64,000 nt of DNA from Clostridiales bacterium (GTDB lineage: Bacteria; Bacillota; Clostridia; Lachnospirales; Lachnospiraceae), in assembly GCA_023663185.1 (NCBI GenBank), contig JAMPHY010000005.1:62001-126000 (forward strand). The letters run 5' to 3'. A model generated the notes under the pieces. That model did not search any database. It worked only from the letters and a program-made list of their open reading frames with translations, and was not told where the DNA came from. Shown here piece by piece: positions 1 to 6,617 of the stretch. The stretch's first letter is position 1, and each line of letters starts with the position of its first letter. The position numbers and the translations under genes were made by a program.

Positions 1-436
1 GACGCTAGGTTCTCCGATGGGAGCCGATACAATAGTGGAAGTGGGTAACGATCCGCGGCTTGCTGCAAGACTTAAGGAACTGCAGAAGCAGATTGAAGAA
101 GAGAATGCGGCAATACAGTCTATTCAGCAGATTTTGATATCGACTAAGCAGAAAATTGCTAAAGGAGTGAAGCTTACTCCGGAGCAGCTTCAATATTTGC
201 AGACTTTGGCAGCCGCTAATCAGCAGAAAGCGGCGTTAGTCAACGAATGTACGCAGGAAGTGGAAGCGATTCAGGGGCAGATGAAGGGTAAGGAAGGCGC
301 TAACGTTATCGTGCGCGATACGGTGTACCCCGGAACCAAAATTTGTATAGGCGACGTCTCAATGACGGTGCAGAAATCCGCTCAATATTGCCGGTTTATT
401 AAATCGCGCGGCGACGTCAAGCTGACCGGCATATAA
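1..436 (+). CDS. FapA/DUF342 family protein, 3' part only
   Basis: The reading frame is open to the left edge of the window, so the gene is 5'-truncated here and the ATG at 17 is internal. The visible ~145 residues begin with a G-S-P-M-G-A-D-T segment followed by V-E-V-G, typical of the start of the C-terminal region of DUF342/FapA proteins. A long Glu/Gln-rich helical coiled coil comes next, then a short beta-rich end containing VYPGTKICIGD. FapA-type proteins are polymer-forming beta-helix proteins linked to flagellar assembly and cell-envelope roles. The next three genes run in the same direction with short gaps, suggesting an operon tail. Family call is fairly secure; the cellular role is inferred. 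Confidence 0.8.
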   Translation, partial: TLGSPMGADTIVEVGNDPRLAARLKELQKQIEEENAAIQSIQQILISTKQKIAKGVKLTPEQLQYLQTLAAANQQKAALVNECTQEVEAIQGQMKGKEGANVIVRDTVYPGTKICIGDVSMTVQKSAQYCRFIKSRGDVKLTGI

Positions 437-495
437 TAGTATGAATTTTTACACATGTTTACATGTATGTCTGAATGGCAAAGGGGGAATTATAG

Positions 496-816
496 ATGGC
501 AATCGGACAGATTGAGCTGCAGGGACAGATTACCAGAGCACAGGATTTTACAAGCATTAAACACCATGAAGATACAAAGGGCTCGGTAGAGCAGGCGAAT
601 GTAAGCGTGCAGTTCTCCAAGCAGGTTGAGTCGCAGGTTACTAAGGTGAACCGCGGCAGCCAGCCGGAATATTATAATAAGAAATTTGACGCTAAGGACA
701 AGGGCAGTAACGAATATCACGGAGACGGCGGGGCGAACCGCAAGAAGAAGGAGAATAAGGAGCCGGACGGCAAAGTGCTGCTAAAGCGAGTGGGAAATTT
801 CGATATAAGCGGATAA
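496..816 (+). CDS. Small hypothetical protein in flagellar-type operon tail
   Basis: A 106-residue hydrophilic protein with no signal peptide or membrane segment. The start is set by AAGGGGG about 10 bases before the ATG. The middle and C-terminal half are very rich in Lys, Glu, Asp, Gly and Asn and are probably disordered; the N-terminus (GQIELQGQITRAQDF) looks ordered and may bind a partner. It lies 59 bp after the FapA-like gene and 27 bp before the DUF6115-like gene. I do not recognise a family. Conserved context would suggest a structural or scaffolding partner of its neighbours, which is inference only. Confidence 0.7.
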   Translation: MAIGQIELQGQITRAQDFTSIKHHEDTKGSVEQANVSVQFSKQVESQVTKVNRGSQPEYYNKKFDAKDKGSNEYHGDGGANRKKKENKEPDGKVLLKRVGNFDISG

Positions 817-843
817 GAATAGGACGGAGGATAAAGTGACTCT

Positions 844-1632
844 ATGGAGATACTTTTAATCATAGTGGGCGTGGTTATTTTGGCACTGGGATATTTTATG
901 CCTGATAGAAAAGGCGACGTGGACGAGGACATTCAGGTAATAGGCGAGGACGAGGTCAGGAAGCTTGTCGATAATGAGTTGGAAAATATTAAAGGGCAGA
1001 TTTCGGACATTATTGACGAGTCGATAACTTACTCCATAGAAAAGACTGAGCGTTCGATGGAAAGACTTTCCAATGAGAAGATAATGGCTATCAACGAGTA
1101 TTCGGACACGGTTCTTGAGGAAATTAATAAAAATCATAAAGAAGTGCTTTTTCTATATGATATGCTCAACGACAAGCATGAGAATATAAAAACTACGATG
1201 TCGGAGGCGGCAAAAACTGCTGAAGAAGTGAAACAGAAAGTCAAAGACGCAGAGATAACCGTAAAAGAGGCAATCTCGGTAGATGTGGACGATTTTGTTC
1301 CGATAACTCCGCCGAGGGTAAAAGTGGTGCATAATCCGGACAGCGATTATGATTATGTTGCCGACGGACAGGACGATAATTCCAAAATGACGGCGGCGAA
1401 AAACATGGAAGCTTTGCTGGCGGATATGACCAATATGGAAGAAATATTTCCCGAAGATATCCGCTTTGAAAGCAGCAGCGACGTATTGACGGATATAAAC
1501 GATAACACCAGAAACAGTAATGAGAGGATTCTGGAACTTCATAAGGCGGGTAAATCCGATGTGGCAATCGCTAAAGACTTAGGGCTTGGAATAGGCGAGG
1601 TTAAGTTTGTTATAGACTTGTTTGAGGGATAA
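844..1632 (+). CDS. DUF6115-like membrane-anchored coiled-coil protein
   Basis: 262 residues. Residues 1-19 form one N-terminal transmembrane helix (MEILLIIVGVVILALGYF). Residues ~40-145 are charged heptad-rich coiled coil, and 145-215 an acidic linker. The last ~40 residues (NERILELHKAGKSDVAIAKD, then LGLGIGEVKFVIDLF) form a helix-turn-helix-like module of the type found at the C-terminus of DUF6115 proteins (rhythm: hxLhxxGxSxxxIAxxLxhxxGEV). Similar domains occur beside flagellar and chemotaxis genes in Clostridia. The architecture suggests an inner-membrane anchored protein with a cytosolic HTH-like tail. DNA binding is not shown; the module may be a protein-interaction domain. Confidence 0.75.
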   Translation: MEILLIIVGVVILALGYFMPDRKGDVDEDIQVIGEDEVRKLVDNELENIKGQISDIIDESITYSIEKTERSMERLSNEKIMAINEYSDTVLEEINKNHKEVLFLYDMLNDKHENIKTTMSEAAKTAEEVKQKVKDAEITVKEAISVDVDDFVPITPPRVKVVHNPDSDYDYVADGQDDNSKMTAAKNMEALLADMTNMEEIFPEDIRFESSSDVLTDINDNTRNSNERILELHKAGKSDVAIAKDLGLGIGEVKFVIDLFEG

Positions 1633-1703
1633 TTTTTTATTGATTGTAAGGAGTATTAACCATAAAATATATTGCTGTAGAGAGATGAAGCGTCAGGTGG
1701 GTT

Positions 1704-2456
1704 ATGAAACTTAATTTAAAATACTATTTAAGAGGTCTGGGACTGGGAATAGTCGTAACGGCGGTTATAATGTGTATCTTGAATGCGGGCGATGATAAAA
1801 TGACCAACGAAGAGATTATCGCACGGGCTAAACAGCTTGGAATGATAGAAGATACGGTGCTGACAGACGGTTTGAATAATGAAAATCAAGACAATGAAGC
1901 CGCTTTGGATAAAGAACAGGATGATAATGGTTCTTTAGGCGAGGGGCAGGACGACGGCACGGGCATACAGACTGATAATAATACGGGCTTGCAGAATGAT
2001 AACAATACGGACTTGCAGACTGATGGTAGTGAAAATGGAGATAATAACGAAACGGGAACGGAAGGACAAGGCGATACAGAGCCACAGCCTGCCAAACCTT
2101 TACTGCCTGATTCATGGACCGGCGCAAGCACGGTTGAGGCGGCGGAAGCTGGTACGCTAGACGAAGGTGGTAGCAGCGACGAAGAGCAGGACGATGACGG
2201 CATGGCAGAAGCGGGTTCACAAGATGAGCCTGTAGTTTTTCCTAAGGTGCTAATCATATCCAGCGGAGAGGGCTCGTATACGGTCAGCAAGAAGCTTGCA
2301 CAGATAGGCGCGGTTGAGTCCGCAGAGGAATTTGACACATATTTGTGTGAGAATGGTTATGATAAGAAAATCAGGGCAGGAACATACACTATCCCGGTAG
2401 GCGCGACCAACGAACAGATGGCAAAAATCGTTACCGGTGCGAAAGTGACAGAATAA
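1704..2456 (+). CDS. MltG/YceG-like N-terminal-domain membrane protein
   Basis: 250 residues. One N-terminal transmembrane helix (residues ~8-27) is followed by TNEEIIARAKQLGMIED, then a ~110-residue low-complexity region rich in Asp, Asn, Gln, Gly and Glu. The C-terminal ~70 residues resemble the LysM-like substrate-binding subdomain of endolytic transglycosylase MltG: a GEGSYTVSKKLAQIGAV element, a FDTYLCENGY element and IRAGTYTIPVGATNEQM. The catalytic domain of true MltG is absent, so this is a binding-only relative with an extended linker. It closes the operon and is followed by a strong terminator. Envelope localisation is inferred from the helix and this domain. Confidence 0.65.
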   Translation: MKLNLKYYLRGLGLGIVVTAVIMCILNAGDDKMTNEEIIARAKQLGMIEDTVLTDGLNNENQDNEAALDKEQDDNGSLGEGQDDGTGIQTDNNTGLQNDNNTDLQTDGSENGDNNETGTEGQGDTEPQPAKPLLPDSWTGASTVEAAEAGTLDEGGSSDEEQDDDGMAEAGSQDEPVVFPKVLIISSGEGSYTVSKKLAQIGAVESAEEFDTYLCENGYDKKIRAGTYTIPVGATNEQMAKIVTGAKVTE

Positions 2457-2470
2457 CAGTGAAATAACGG

Positions 2471-2498
2471 AAAAAGGGCTTGCATAAGCTCTTTTTTT
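2471..2498 (+). terminator. Intrinsic terminator closing the FapA-DUF6115 operon
   Basis: An 11-bp stem (AAAAAGGGCTT / AAGCTCTTTTT, one G-T pair) with a GCAT loop runs into a T-run. It lies 14 bp after the stop of the preceding gene and separates that operon from rpsB. Confidence 0.85.
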
Positions 2499-2548
2499 AT
2501 GATATATTAATTAAGCGTGCGTGGATATTTATGCCATGTACAAAAAAA

Positions 2549-2626
2549 CACATATGTCCATTGTCTGTCGGTGCCCTAATGATAAGGGGTTAGCAGACGA
2601 GCCGGTATGCCGTTAAGACATATGGG
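2549..2626 (+). promoter_or_regulatory. Structured 5' leader of rpsB
   Basis: A long-range 8-bp helix (CATATGTC at 2551-2558 with GACATATG at 2617-2624) encloses a GTCTG/CAGAC stem (2563-2567 with 2594-2598), a CCCT/AGGG inner helix (2574-2577 with 2585-2588) and a CGG-TATG-CCG hairpin (2603-2612). This is a multibranch fold ending ~15 bases before the GGAGG of rpsB. Ribosomal protein operons in Bacillota are often autoregulated through such leaders; binding by S2 is inference here. Confidence 0.55.
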
Positions 2627-2654
2627 AGAAAACAACTAAATGGAGGAAAGAAAC

Positions 2655-3446
2655 ATGAGCGTTATTTCAATGAAACAGTTACTTGAGGCAGGTGTTCACT
2701 TCGGACATCAGACAAGAAGATGGAATCCTAAGATGGCTCCTTATATCTTCACAGAGAGAAACGGAATCCATATTATCGACTTACAGAAGTCTGTAGGTAA
2801 AGTGGACGAAGCGTACAAGGCAGTATTTGACGTAGCTTCACAGGGCGGAACCATTCTTTTCGTCGGTACTAAGAAACAGGCGCAGGACGCTGTTAAGACA
2901 GAGGCAGAGCGCTGCGGTATGTACTATGTCAATGAGAGATGGTTAGGCGGTATGCTGACTAACTTCAAGACAATCCGTTCTAGAATCGAGAGATTAAAAG
3001 CTATAGAAACAATGTCCGAGGACGGTACATTTGACGTACTTCCTAAGAAGGAAGTAATTAAACTTAAGAAAGAATGGGATAAATTAGAGAAGAATCTGGG
3101 CGGAATCAAGCAAATGACAAGGATTCCGGATTGTATCTTCGTAGTCGATCCTAAGAAAGAAAGAATCTGTGTTCAGGAGGCGCATTCGCTTGGAATTACC
3201 TTAATCGGTATCGGCGATACAAACTGTGATCCTGAAGAACTTGATTATATCATTCCCGGCAACGACGACGCTATCAGAGCCGTTAAGCTGATTGTATCCA
3301 AGATGGCTGACGCCGTTATCGAGGCAAATCAGGGTGAAGAAGTATATACAGAAAAAGAAGAAGCTGCAACGGAAGAGGTAAGCGAAGCTCCGGCAACGGA
3401 TATCGAAGAAATCGTGGCACAGGAATCAGAAGAAACAGAGGCATAA
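2655..3446 (+). CDS. rpsB: 30S ribosomal protein S2
   Basis: 263 residues. The N-terminus [20 protein letters not shown] is characteristic of S2, followed by [12 protein letters not shown], and [12 protein letters not shown] and [11 protein letters not shown] further on. I chose the ATG at 2655 because GGAGG at 2641-2645 sits at proper spacing; the upstream in-frame ATG at 2640 overlaps that site. S2 is a small-subunit protein bound late in assembly near the S1 site. The C-terminal ~35 residues are a Glu-rich acidic tail. tsf follows after 27 bp, the usual rpsB-tsf operon. The upstream folded leader may mediate feedback control. Confidence 0.98.
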   Translation: MSVISMKQLLEAGVHFGHQTRRWNPKMAPYIFTERNGIHIIDLQKSVGKVDEAYKAVFDVASQGGTILFVGTKKQAQDAVKTEAERCGMYYVNERWLGGMLTNFKTIRSRIERLKAIETMSEDGTFDVLPKKEVIKLKKEWDKLEKNLGGIKQMTRIPDCIFVVDPKKERICVQEAHSLGITLIGIGDTNCDPEELDYIIPGNDDAIRAVKLIVSKMADAVIEANQGEEVYTEKEEAATEEVSEAPATDIEEIVAQESEETEA

Positions 3447-3473
3447 AATTTGATTATACAGGAGGGAATATAG

Positions 3474-4412
3474 ATGGCTATCACAGCAGCAATGGTAAAA
3501 GAATTAAGAGAAATGACCGGTGCGGGTATGATGGATTGCAAGAAGGCTCTTGGAGAGACTGACGGCGACATGGAGGCAGCGGTAGAATATTTGAGAAAGA
3601 ACGGACAGGCAAAAGCTGAAAAGAAGGCAGGCAGAATCGCAGCCGAGGGACTTTGCCGCGTAGCCGTTAAAGATGATATGACGGCAGCAGTTGTAGAAGT
3701 TAATTCAGAGACAGACTTTGTCGCAAAGAATGAAGATTTTCAGGCGTATGTCGAAGCAGTTGCTACACAGGCAGTTAATTCAGATGCGGCTGATTTGGAC
3801 GCTTTTCTGGCAGAAAGCTGGCATTTAGATTCAGCTAAGACCGTAAAAGAAGCTTTGGTTGAGAAGATTTCAGTAATCGGTGAGAACTTAAATATCAGAA
3901 GATTTGCTAAAGTTACCGCAAATGATGGCTGCGTAGTTACTTATGTACATGGCGGCGGAAGAATCGGCGTTATCGTAGAAGCAGCTACCAATGTCGTAAA
4001 CGATGCAATTAAAGAAGCGCTGATGAACATCGCTATGCAGGTTGCAGCTCTTTCACCTAAGTATGTGTCTACGGAGGACGTATCCGAGGAATACAAGGCG
4101 CATGAGAAAGAGATTATTGCCGAGCAGATTAAGAACGATCCTAAGATGGCAGGCAAGCCTGAAAAGGTAATCGAGGGCGCAGTAACAGGGCGTCTCAACA
4201 AAGAGCTTAAGGAAGTATGTCTCTTAGAGCAGGTATATGTAAAGGCTGAGGACGGAAAGCAGCCTGTAGCGAAATATATCGAGCAGGTAGCAAAGGAAAA
4301 CAATGCTAACCTCTCCATCAAATCTTTTGTCCGTTTCGAGACCGGAGAAGGAATCGAGAAGAAGGAAGAGAACTTTGCCGAAGAAGTGGCAAAGCAGATG
4401 GCAGGGAACTAA
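3474..4412 (+). CDS. tsf: Translation elongation factor Ts
   Basis: 312 residues, normal for the family. The N-terminal UBA-like domain carries MVKELREMTGAGMMDCKKAL; the core holds EVNSETDFVAKNEDF, the segment that contacts EF-Tu. EF-Ts is the guanine-nucleotide exchange factor for EF-Tu. RBS GGAGG precedes the ATG. Transcription is probably shared with rpsB and ends at the strong hairpin 37 bp downstream. The last 22 bases around the stop recur almost exactly 1.7 kb further on (6092-6113), flanking an AT-rich cassette; the end of this gene may have served as an insertion site. Confidence 0.98.
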   Translation: MAITAAMVKELREMTGAGMMDCKKALGETDGDMEAAVEYLRKNGQAKAEKKAGRIAAEGLCRVAVKDDMTAAVVEVNSETDFVAKNEDFQAYVEAVATQAVNSDAADLDAFLAESWHLDSAKTVKEALVEKISVIGENLNIRRFAKVTANDGCVVTYVHGGGRIGVIVEAATNVVNDAIKEALMNIAMQVAALSPKYVSTEDVSEEYKAHEKEIIAEQIKNDPKMAGKPEKVIEGAVTGRLNKELKEVCLLEQVYVKAEDGKQPVAKYIEQVAKENNANLSIKSFVRFETGEGIEKKEENFAEEVAKQMAGN

Positions 4413-4414
4413 GA
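4393..4414 (+). repeat. Direct repeat, left copy (end of tsf)
   Basis: AGCAGATGGCAGGGAA then CTAAGA. It matches 6092-6113 at 21 of 22 positions (C/G at position 17), with the stop codon in the same place. Candidate attachment-site-like repeat bordering the AT-rich cassette. Confidence 0.6.
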
Positions 4415-4448
4415 AGTATTTCTTAGAACTGTAAAAATAAGAGATAAT

Positions 4449-4492
4449 AAGACACCATTACTTGTAGAAATATGAGTGATGGTGTCTTTTTT
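4449..4492 (+). terminator. Intrinsic terminator of rpsB-tsf
   Basis: A 14-bp stem, AAGACACCATTACT with AGTGATGGTGTCTT (one G-T pair), has a 10-base loop and is followed by TTTTTT. Confidence 0.9.
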
Positions 4493-4579
4493 ATGTCGGG
4501 ATAGTTGGTATTTAATGCGGTAGTATTATGCTGCTGAAATAGTATATCTGATATATTTATATGTGGGACGAAAATGTTA

Positions 4580-4795
4580 TTAAGGGCGTTTATATTCAAT
4601 CAAATCATTTACGTCTATATCAAAATACCAACACAATTTACAAATTAGTCCAGTGTCAAAACGAGTAACGCCGTCGCGACAATATTTGTTGAAATTAGTA
4701 CGTGGAATATCAAGGTCTTTACAAATCCTATTCTTGCTAATGCCTTTTTCTTCAAGCAATTCATTTATACGCAAATGCAAATTACCATAATTCAT
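4580..4795 (-). CDS. Small XRE-family helix-turn-helix regulator
   Basis: 71 residues on the minus strand. The start is set by AAGGAGA 7 bases upstream of ATG at 4795-4793, giving MNYGNLHLRINELLEEKGIS. The HTH reads ISKNRICKDLDIPRTNFNKY, followed by ICKLCWYFDIDVNDLIEY, the usual final helices of Cro/CI-type domains of the YozG kind. It is nothing but a DNA-binding domain. It is divergent from the unknown gene at 4896, with a 100-bp AT-rich gap, the arrangement of a repressor controlling itself and its neighbour. It is clearly more AT-rich than rpsB-tsf, consistent with acquisition. Confidence 0.85.
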   Translation of the reverse strand: MNYGNLHLRINELLEEKGISKNRICKDLDIPRTNFNKYCRDGVTRFDTGLICKLCWYFDIDVNDLIEYKRP

Positions 4796-4895
4796 AGAGA
4801 AATCTCCTTTACTTTTCAATAATTATTCTATATAATAGGTAACAGAAATATAACTCATAGATATGTGACTCATAAAAGTATTAGGTGGCAAAATA

Positions 4896-5933
4896 ATGCA
4901 GAAGATTGTCGAATTTTTATTGAAAGAAACCCCAGAGCATGCAAAAGAGATTTATTCTGCCATAGGTTTATTATTAAACAGTATTGAAAATACTCAAAGC
5001 GCTATTGAAGGCATGATGAAATCAATAGATAAAAATGATTATGCCAAGCTTGGCGAGTATTATTCAATGGGTAAAGAAGTTGGTAAATTAAAAGAAAAAT
5101 TATCAGAAATTGAAAAATGTTTTGGATTTGAGAAAAATATATTTCAAGGAAATGAAGAGAAACTTAAAGATTATGAAGCTTGTCGTGTTGACGAGACAGT
5201 AGCGCATGGGGTGTTTGAGAATTTTATTCATAAAAGACCGGCAGCATTTTCCTTAGAAGGTCAAAAATATTATGTAAGAGATTGGAAACAGGTTTTGCGC
5301 ATGATTTGTGAATTGCTTAACCAAAGGGATTCAGAAATATTTGACTCATTCACTAGGGATACGAATATGCAGGGAAGCAGCAGAACTTATTTTGCATACA
5401 CTGATAATAATATGAATAATGGCATAAGAATTTCGGGAAGCAATGTATATATAGAAACTGCTCGTAATGCTGATTGTATATGCAAAACAATTGTAAAAAT
5501 GCTGGATAAATATAATATACCGGTTACGTCAGTGCAGATTTATTTGCGTTCAGATTATACATCATTGCATGAGGACAGCAGTTTTAAAAAATCAGATGGT
5601 GATAAAACCGGACAAGATGGCACAGGAATGAAAATAGGCAAATATGCCAAAGAATATTTTACAGCATATTTTAATGATAAGAATAAATCTTATGATTTGA
5701 AGAATTTTTTGAATAAGTATTGGTGTAATGATAAATTTGGTATTTCTTACCCGCTATTGAAAGAAGTAAATTCATCAGTTCGTATTTTGCAGCAATGGGG
5801 ATATGATAAAGAGTGTACATATTATTGGGCAAAACCTGTTTTGGAGATTAATGGTAAACAATATATTATGTGTAAACAATGGTATAAGAAATGTCAGGAA
5901 AAATTGGATAAGTGGATTGAAGAGAATGGTTAG
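4896..5933 (+). CDS. Unknown protein of AT-rich cassette
   Basis: 345 residues, start supported by AGGTGG upstream. No signal peptide or membrane helix. Residues 1-90 are helical with probable coiled coil (KEVGKLKEKLSEIEKCF). The middle contains YYVRDWKQVLRMICELLNQR, then F-D-S-F and R-T-Y-F, followed by a beta-rich stretch with ISGSNVYIETARNADCICKT and a hydrophobic helix. That block resembles, from memory only, a winged-helix-like accessory module seen at the end of some restriction-associated proteins; I cannot confirm it. The C-terminal third is Lys/Tyr/Asn rich. Codon use is much more AT-rich than the flanking operons. Function not recognised. Confidence 0.7.
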   Translation: MQKIVEFLLKETPEHAKEIYSAIGLLLNSIENTQSAIEGMMKSIDKNDYAKLGEYYSMGKEVGKLKEKLSEIEKCFGFEKNIFQGNEEKLKDYEACRVDETVAHGVFENFIHKRPAAFSLEGQKYYVRDWKQVLRMICELLNQRDSEIFDSFTRDTNMQGSSRTYFAYTDNNMNNGIRISGSNVYIETARNADCICKTIVKMLDKYNIPVTSVQIYLRSDYTSLHEDSSFKKSDGDKTGQDGTGMKIGKYAKEYFTAYFNDKNKSYDLKNFLNKYWCNDKFGISYPLLKEVNSSVRILQQWGYDKECTYYWAKPVLEINGKQYIMCKQWYKKCQEKLDKWIEENG

Positions 5934-6069
5934 ATTATGCAGAAAGAAATCCATGATTAGCATTGCACATTATACTTTTGTGATTTATTAAAAATTTCAT
6001 TGCAAAGCAGATGATAAATCAGTAAAATATAATTAAAGATGTAGTTAAATTCAAGGGGGAAGTGAACTT

Positions 6070-6111
6070 ATGGCAGAACATTTAACCAGAGAGCAGATGG
6101 CAGGGAAGTAA
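6070..6111 (+). other. Mini-ORF (13 codons) containing the right repeat
   Basis: AAGGGGGAAGTG precedes an ATG that opens MAEHLTREQMAGK and a stop. Its last residues mirror the end of EF-Ts (AKQMAGN), in the same frame and with the same stop position. It could be a remnant of a displaced tsf 3' end or a leader peptide; coding status is unknown. Confidence 0.35.
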
Positions 6112-6113
6112 GA
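6092..6113 (+). repeat. Direct repeat, right copy
   Basis: AGCAGATGGCAGGGAA then GTAAGA, 21 of 22 bases identical to 4393-4414. Together the two copies bracket about 1.68 kb of AT-rich DNA carrying the XRE gene and the unknown gene. Confidence 0.6.
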
Positions 6114-6125
6114 CTGCTTCTTAAA

Positions 6126-6171
6126 AAGGTGTAAAATCTTAATGACTCAATAGACTTTACACCTTTATTTA
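6126..6171 (+). terminator. Terminator-like hairpin, repeat copy A
   Basis: AAGGTGTAAAATCT pairs with AGACTTTACACCTT (one mismatch) and is followed by TATTT. A near copy lies at 51715-51753. Probably ends transcription from the cassette; it may also serve the minus-strand gene at 6190. Confidence 0.7.
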
Positions 6172-6189
6172 CTGATTAGCCGTTAGCGT

Positions 6190-6381
6190 TTATTCTTTTA
6201 TTATATCAATGTCAATCAAGTTCACTCCTATGACATTTAATAATGCTTTTAAGGAAAGATATTCTGATTTCAATTCAGCATATGTTTCAGTAGCATTTTC
6301 TTTTCTTGCTACCGTCATATATCTTTGAATTTTCTTAAACTGTTCAATTGTATCTTTTGCGATTTCTGCTGAACTTGGCAT
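6190..6381 (-). CDS. Small hypothetical helical protein
   Basis: 63 residues, minus strand, with AAAAGGATGG a few bases upstream of the ATG on that strand. Composition suggests two amphipathic helices (EQFKKIQRYMTVARKEN, and TETYAELKSEYLSLKALLNV) and no membrane segment. AT-rich like the neighbouring cassette. Family not recognised; the good ribosome binding site and stop near a terminator-like hairpin make it a plausible real gene, but a chance ORF is not excluded. Confidence 0.5.
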   Translation of the reverse strand: MPSSAEIAKDTIEQFKKIQRYMTVARKENATETYAELKSEYLSLKALLNVIGVNLIDIDIIKE

Positions 6382-6519
6382 ATAATCACCATCCTTTTAA
6401 TATATGCGTTGTTTGTTATTATAATCATTATAACGGATTATTTAAAAGATGTAAAGCTATTCAATTATTCTATTTTCCATACTATACACATTCCAGCCAA
6501 TGTGGTAAAATGCAGATTG

Positions 6520-6582
6520 AATTGAAAATAAGAATTAAAATTGTATTAGAAATTGAAAACTGAGAATTAAAATTGTATTAGA
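6520..6582 (+). repeat. Two-unit tandem repeat upstream of the DUF6020 gene
   Basis: Two units of 31 and 32 bases share AATTGAAAA and the 19-base core GAATTAAAATTGTATTAGA (at 6532-6550 and 6564-6582). It is AT-rich, ends 35 bp before the next start codon and may overlap its promoter. Confidence 0.7.
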
Positions 6583-6617
6583 GCTGCACTGATTATGTGC
6601 AGACACAGGAGCATTTG

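Noticed and set aside
2640-2654. Upstream ATG as rpsB start
   Set aside because: It overlaps the GGAGG ribosome binding site of the ATG at 2655, where the S2 family starts.
4393-6171. Prophage or integrative element
   Set aside because: No integrase, recombinase, replication or structural gene lies between the repeats; only a small cassette can be claimed.
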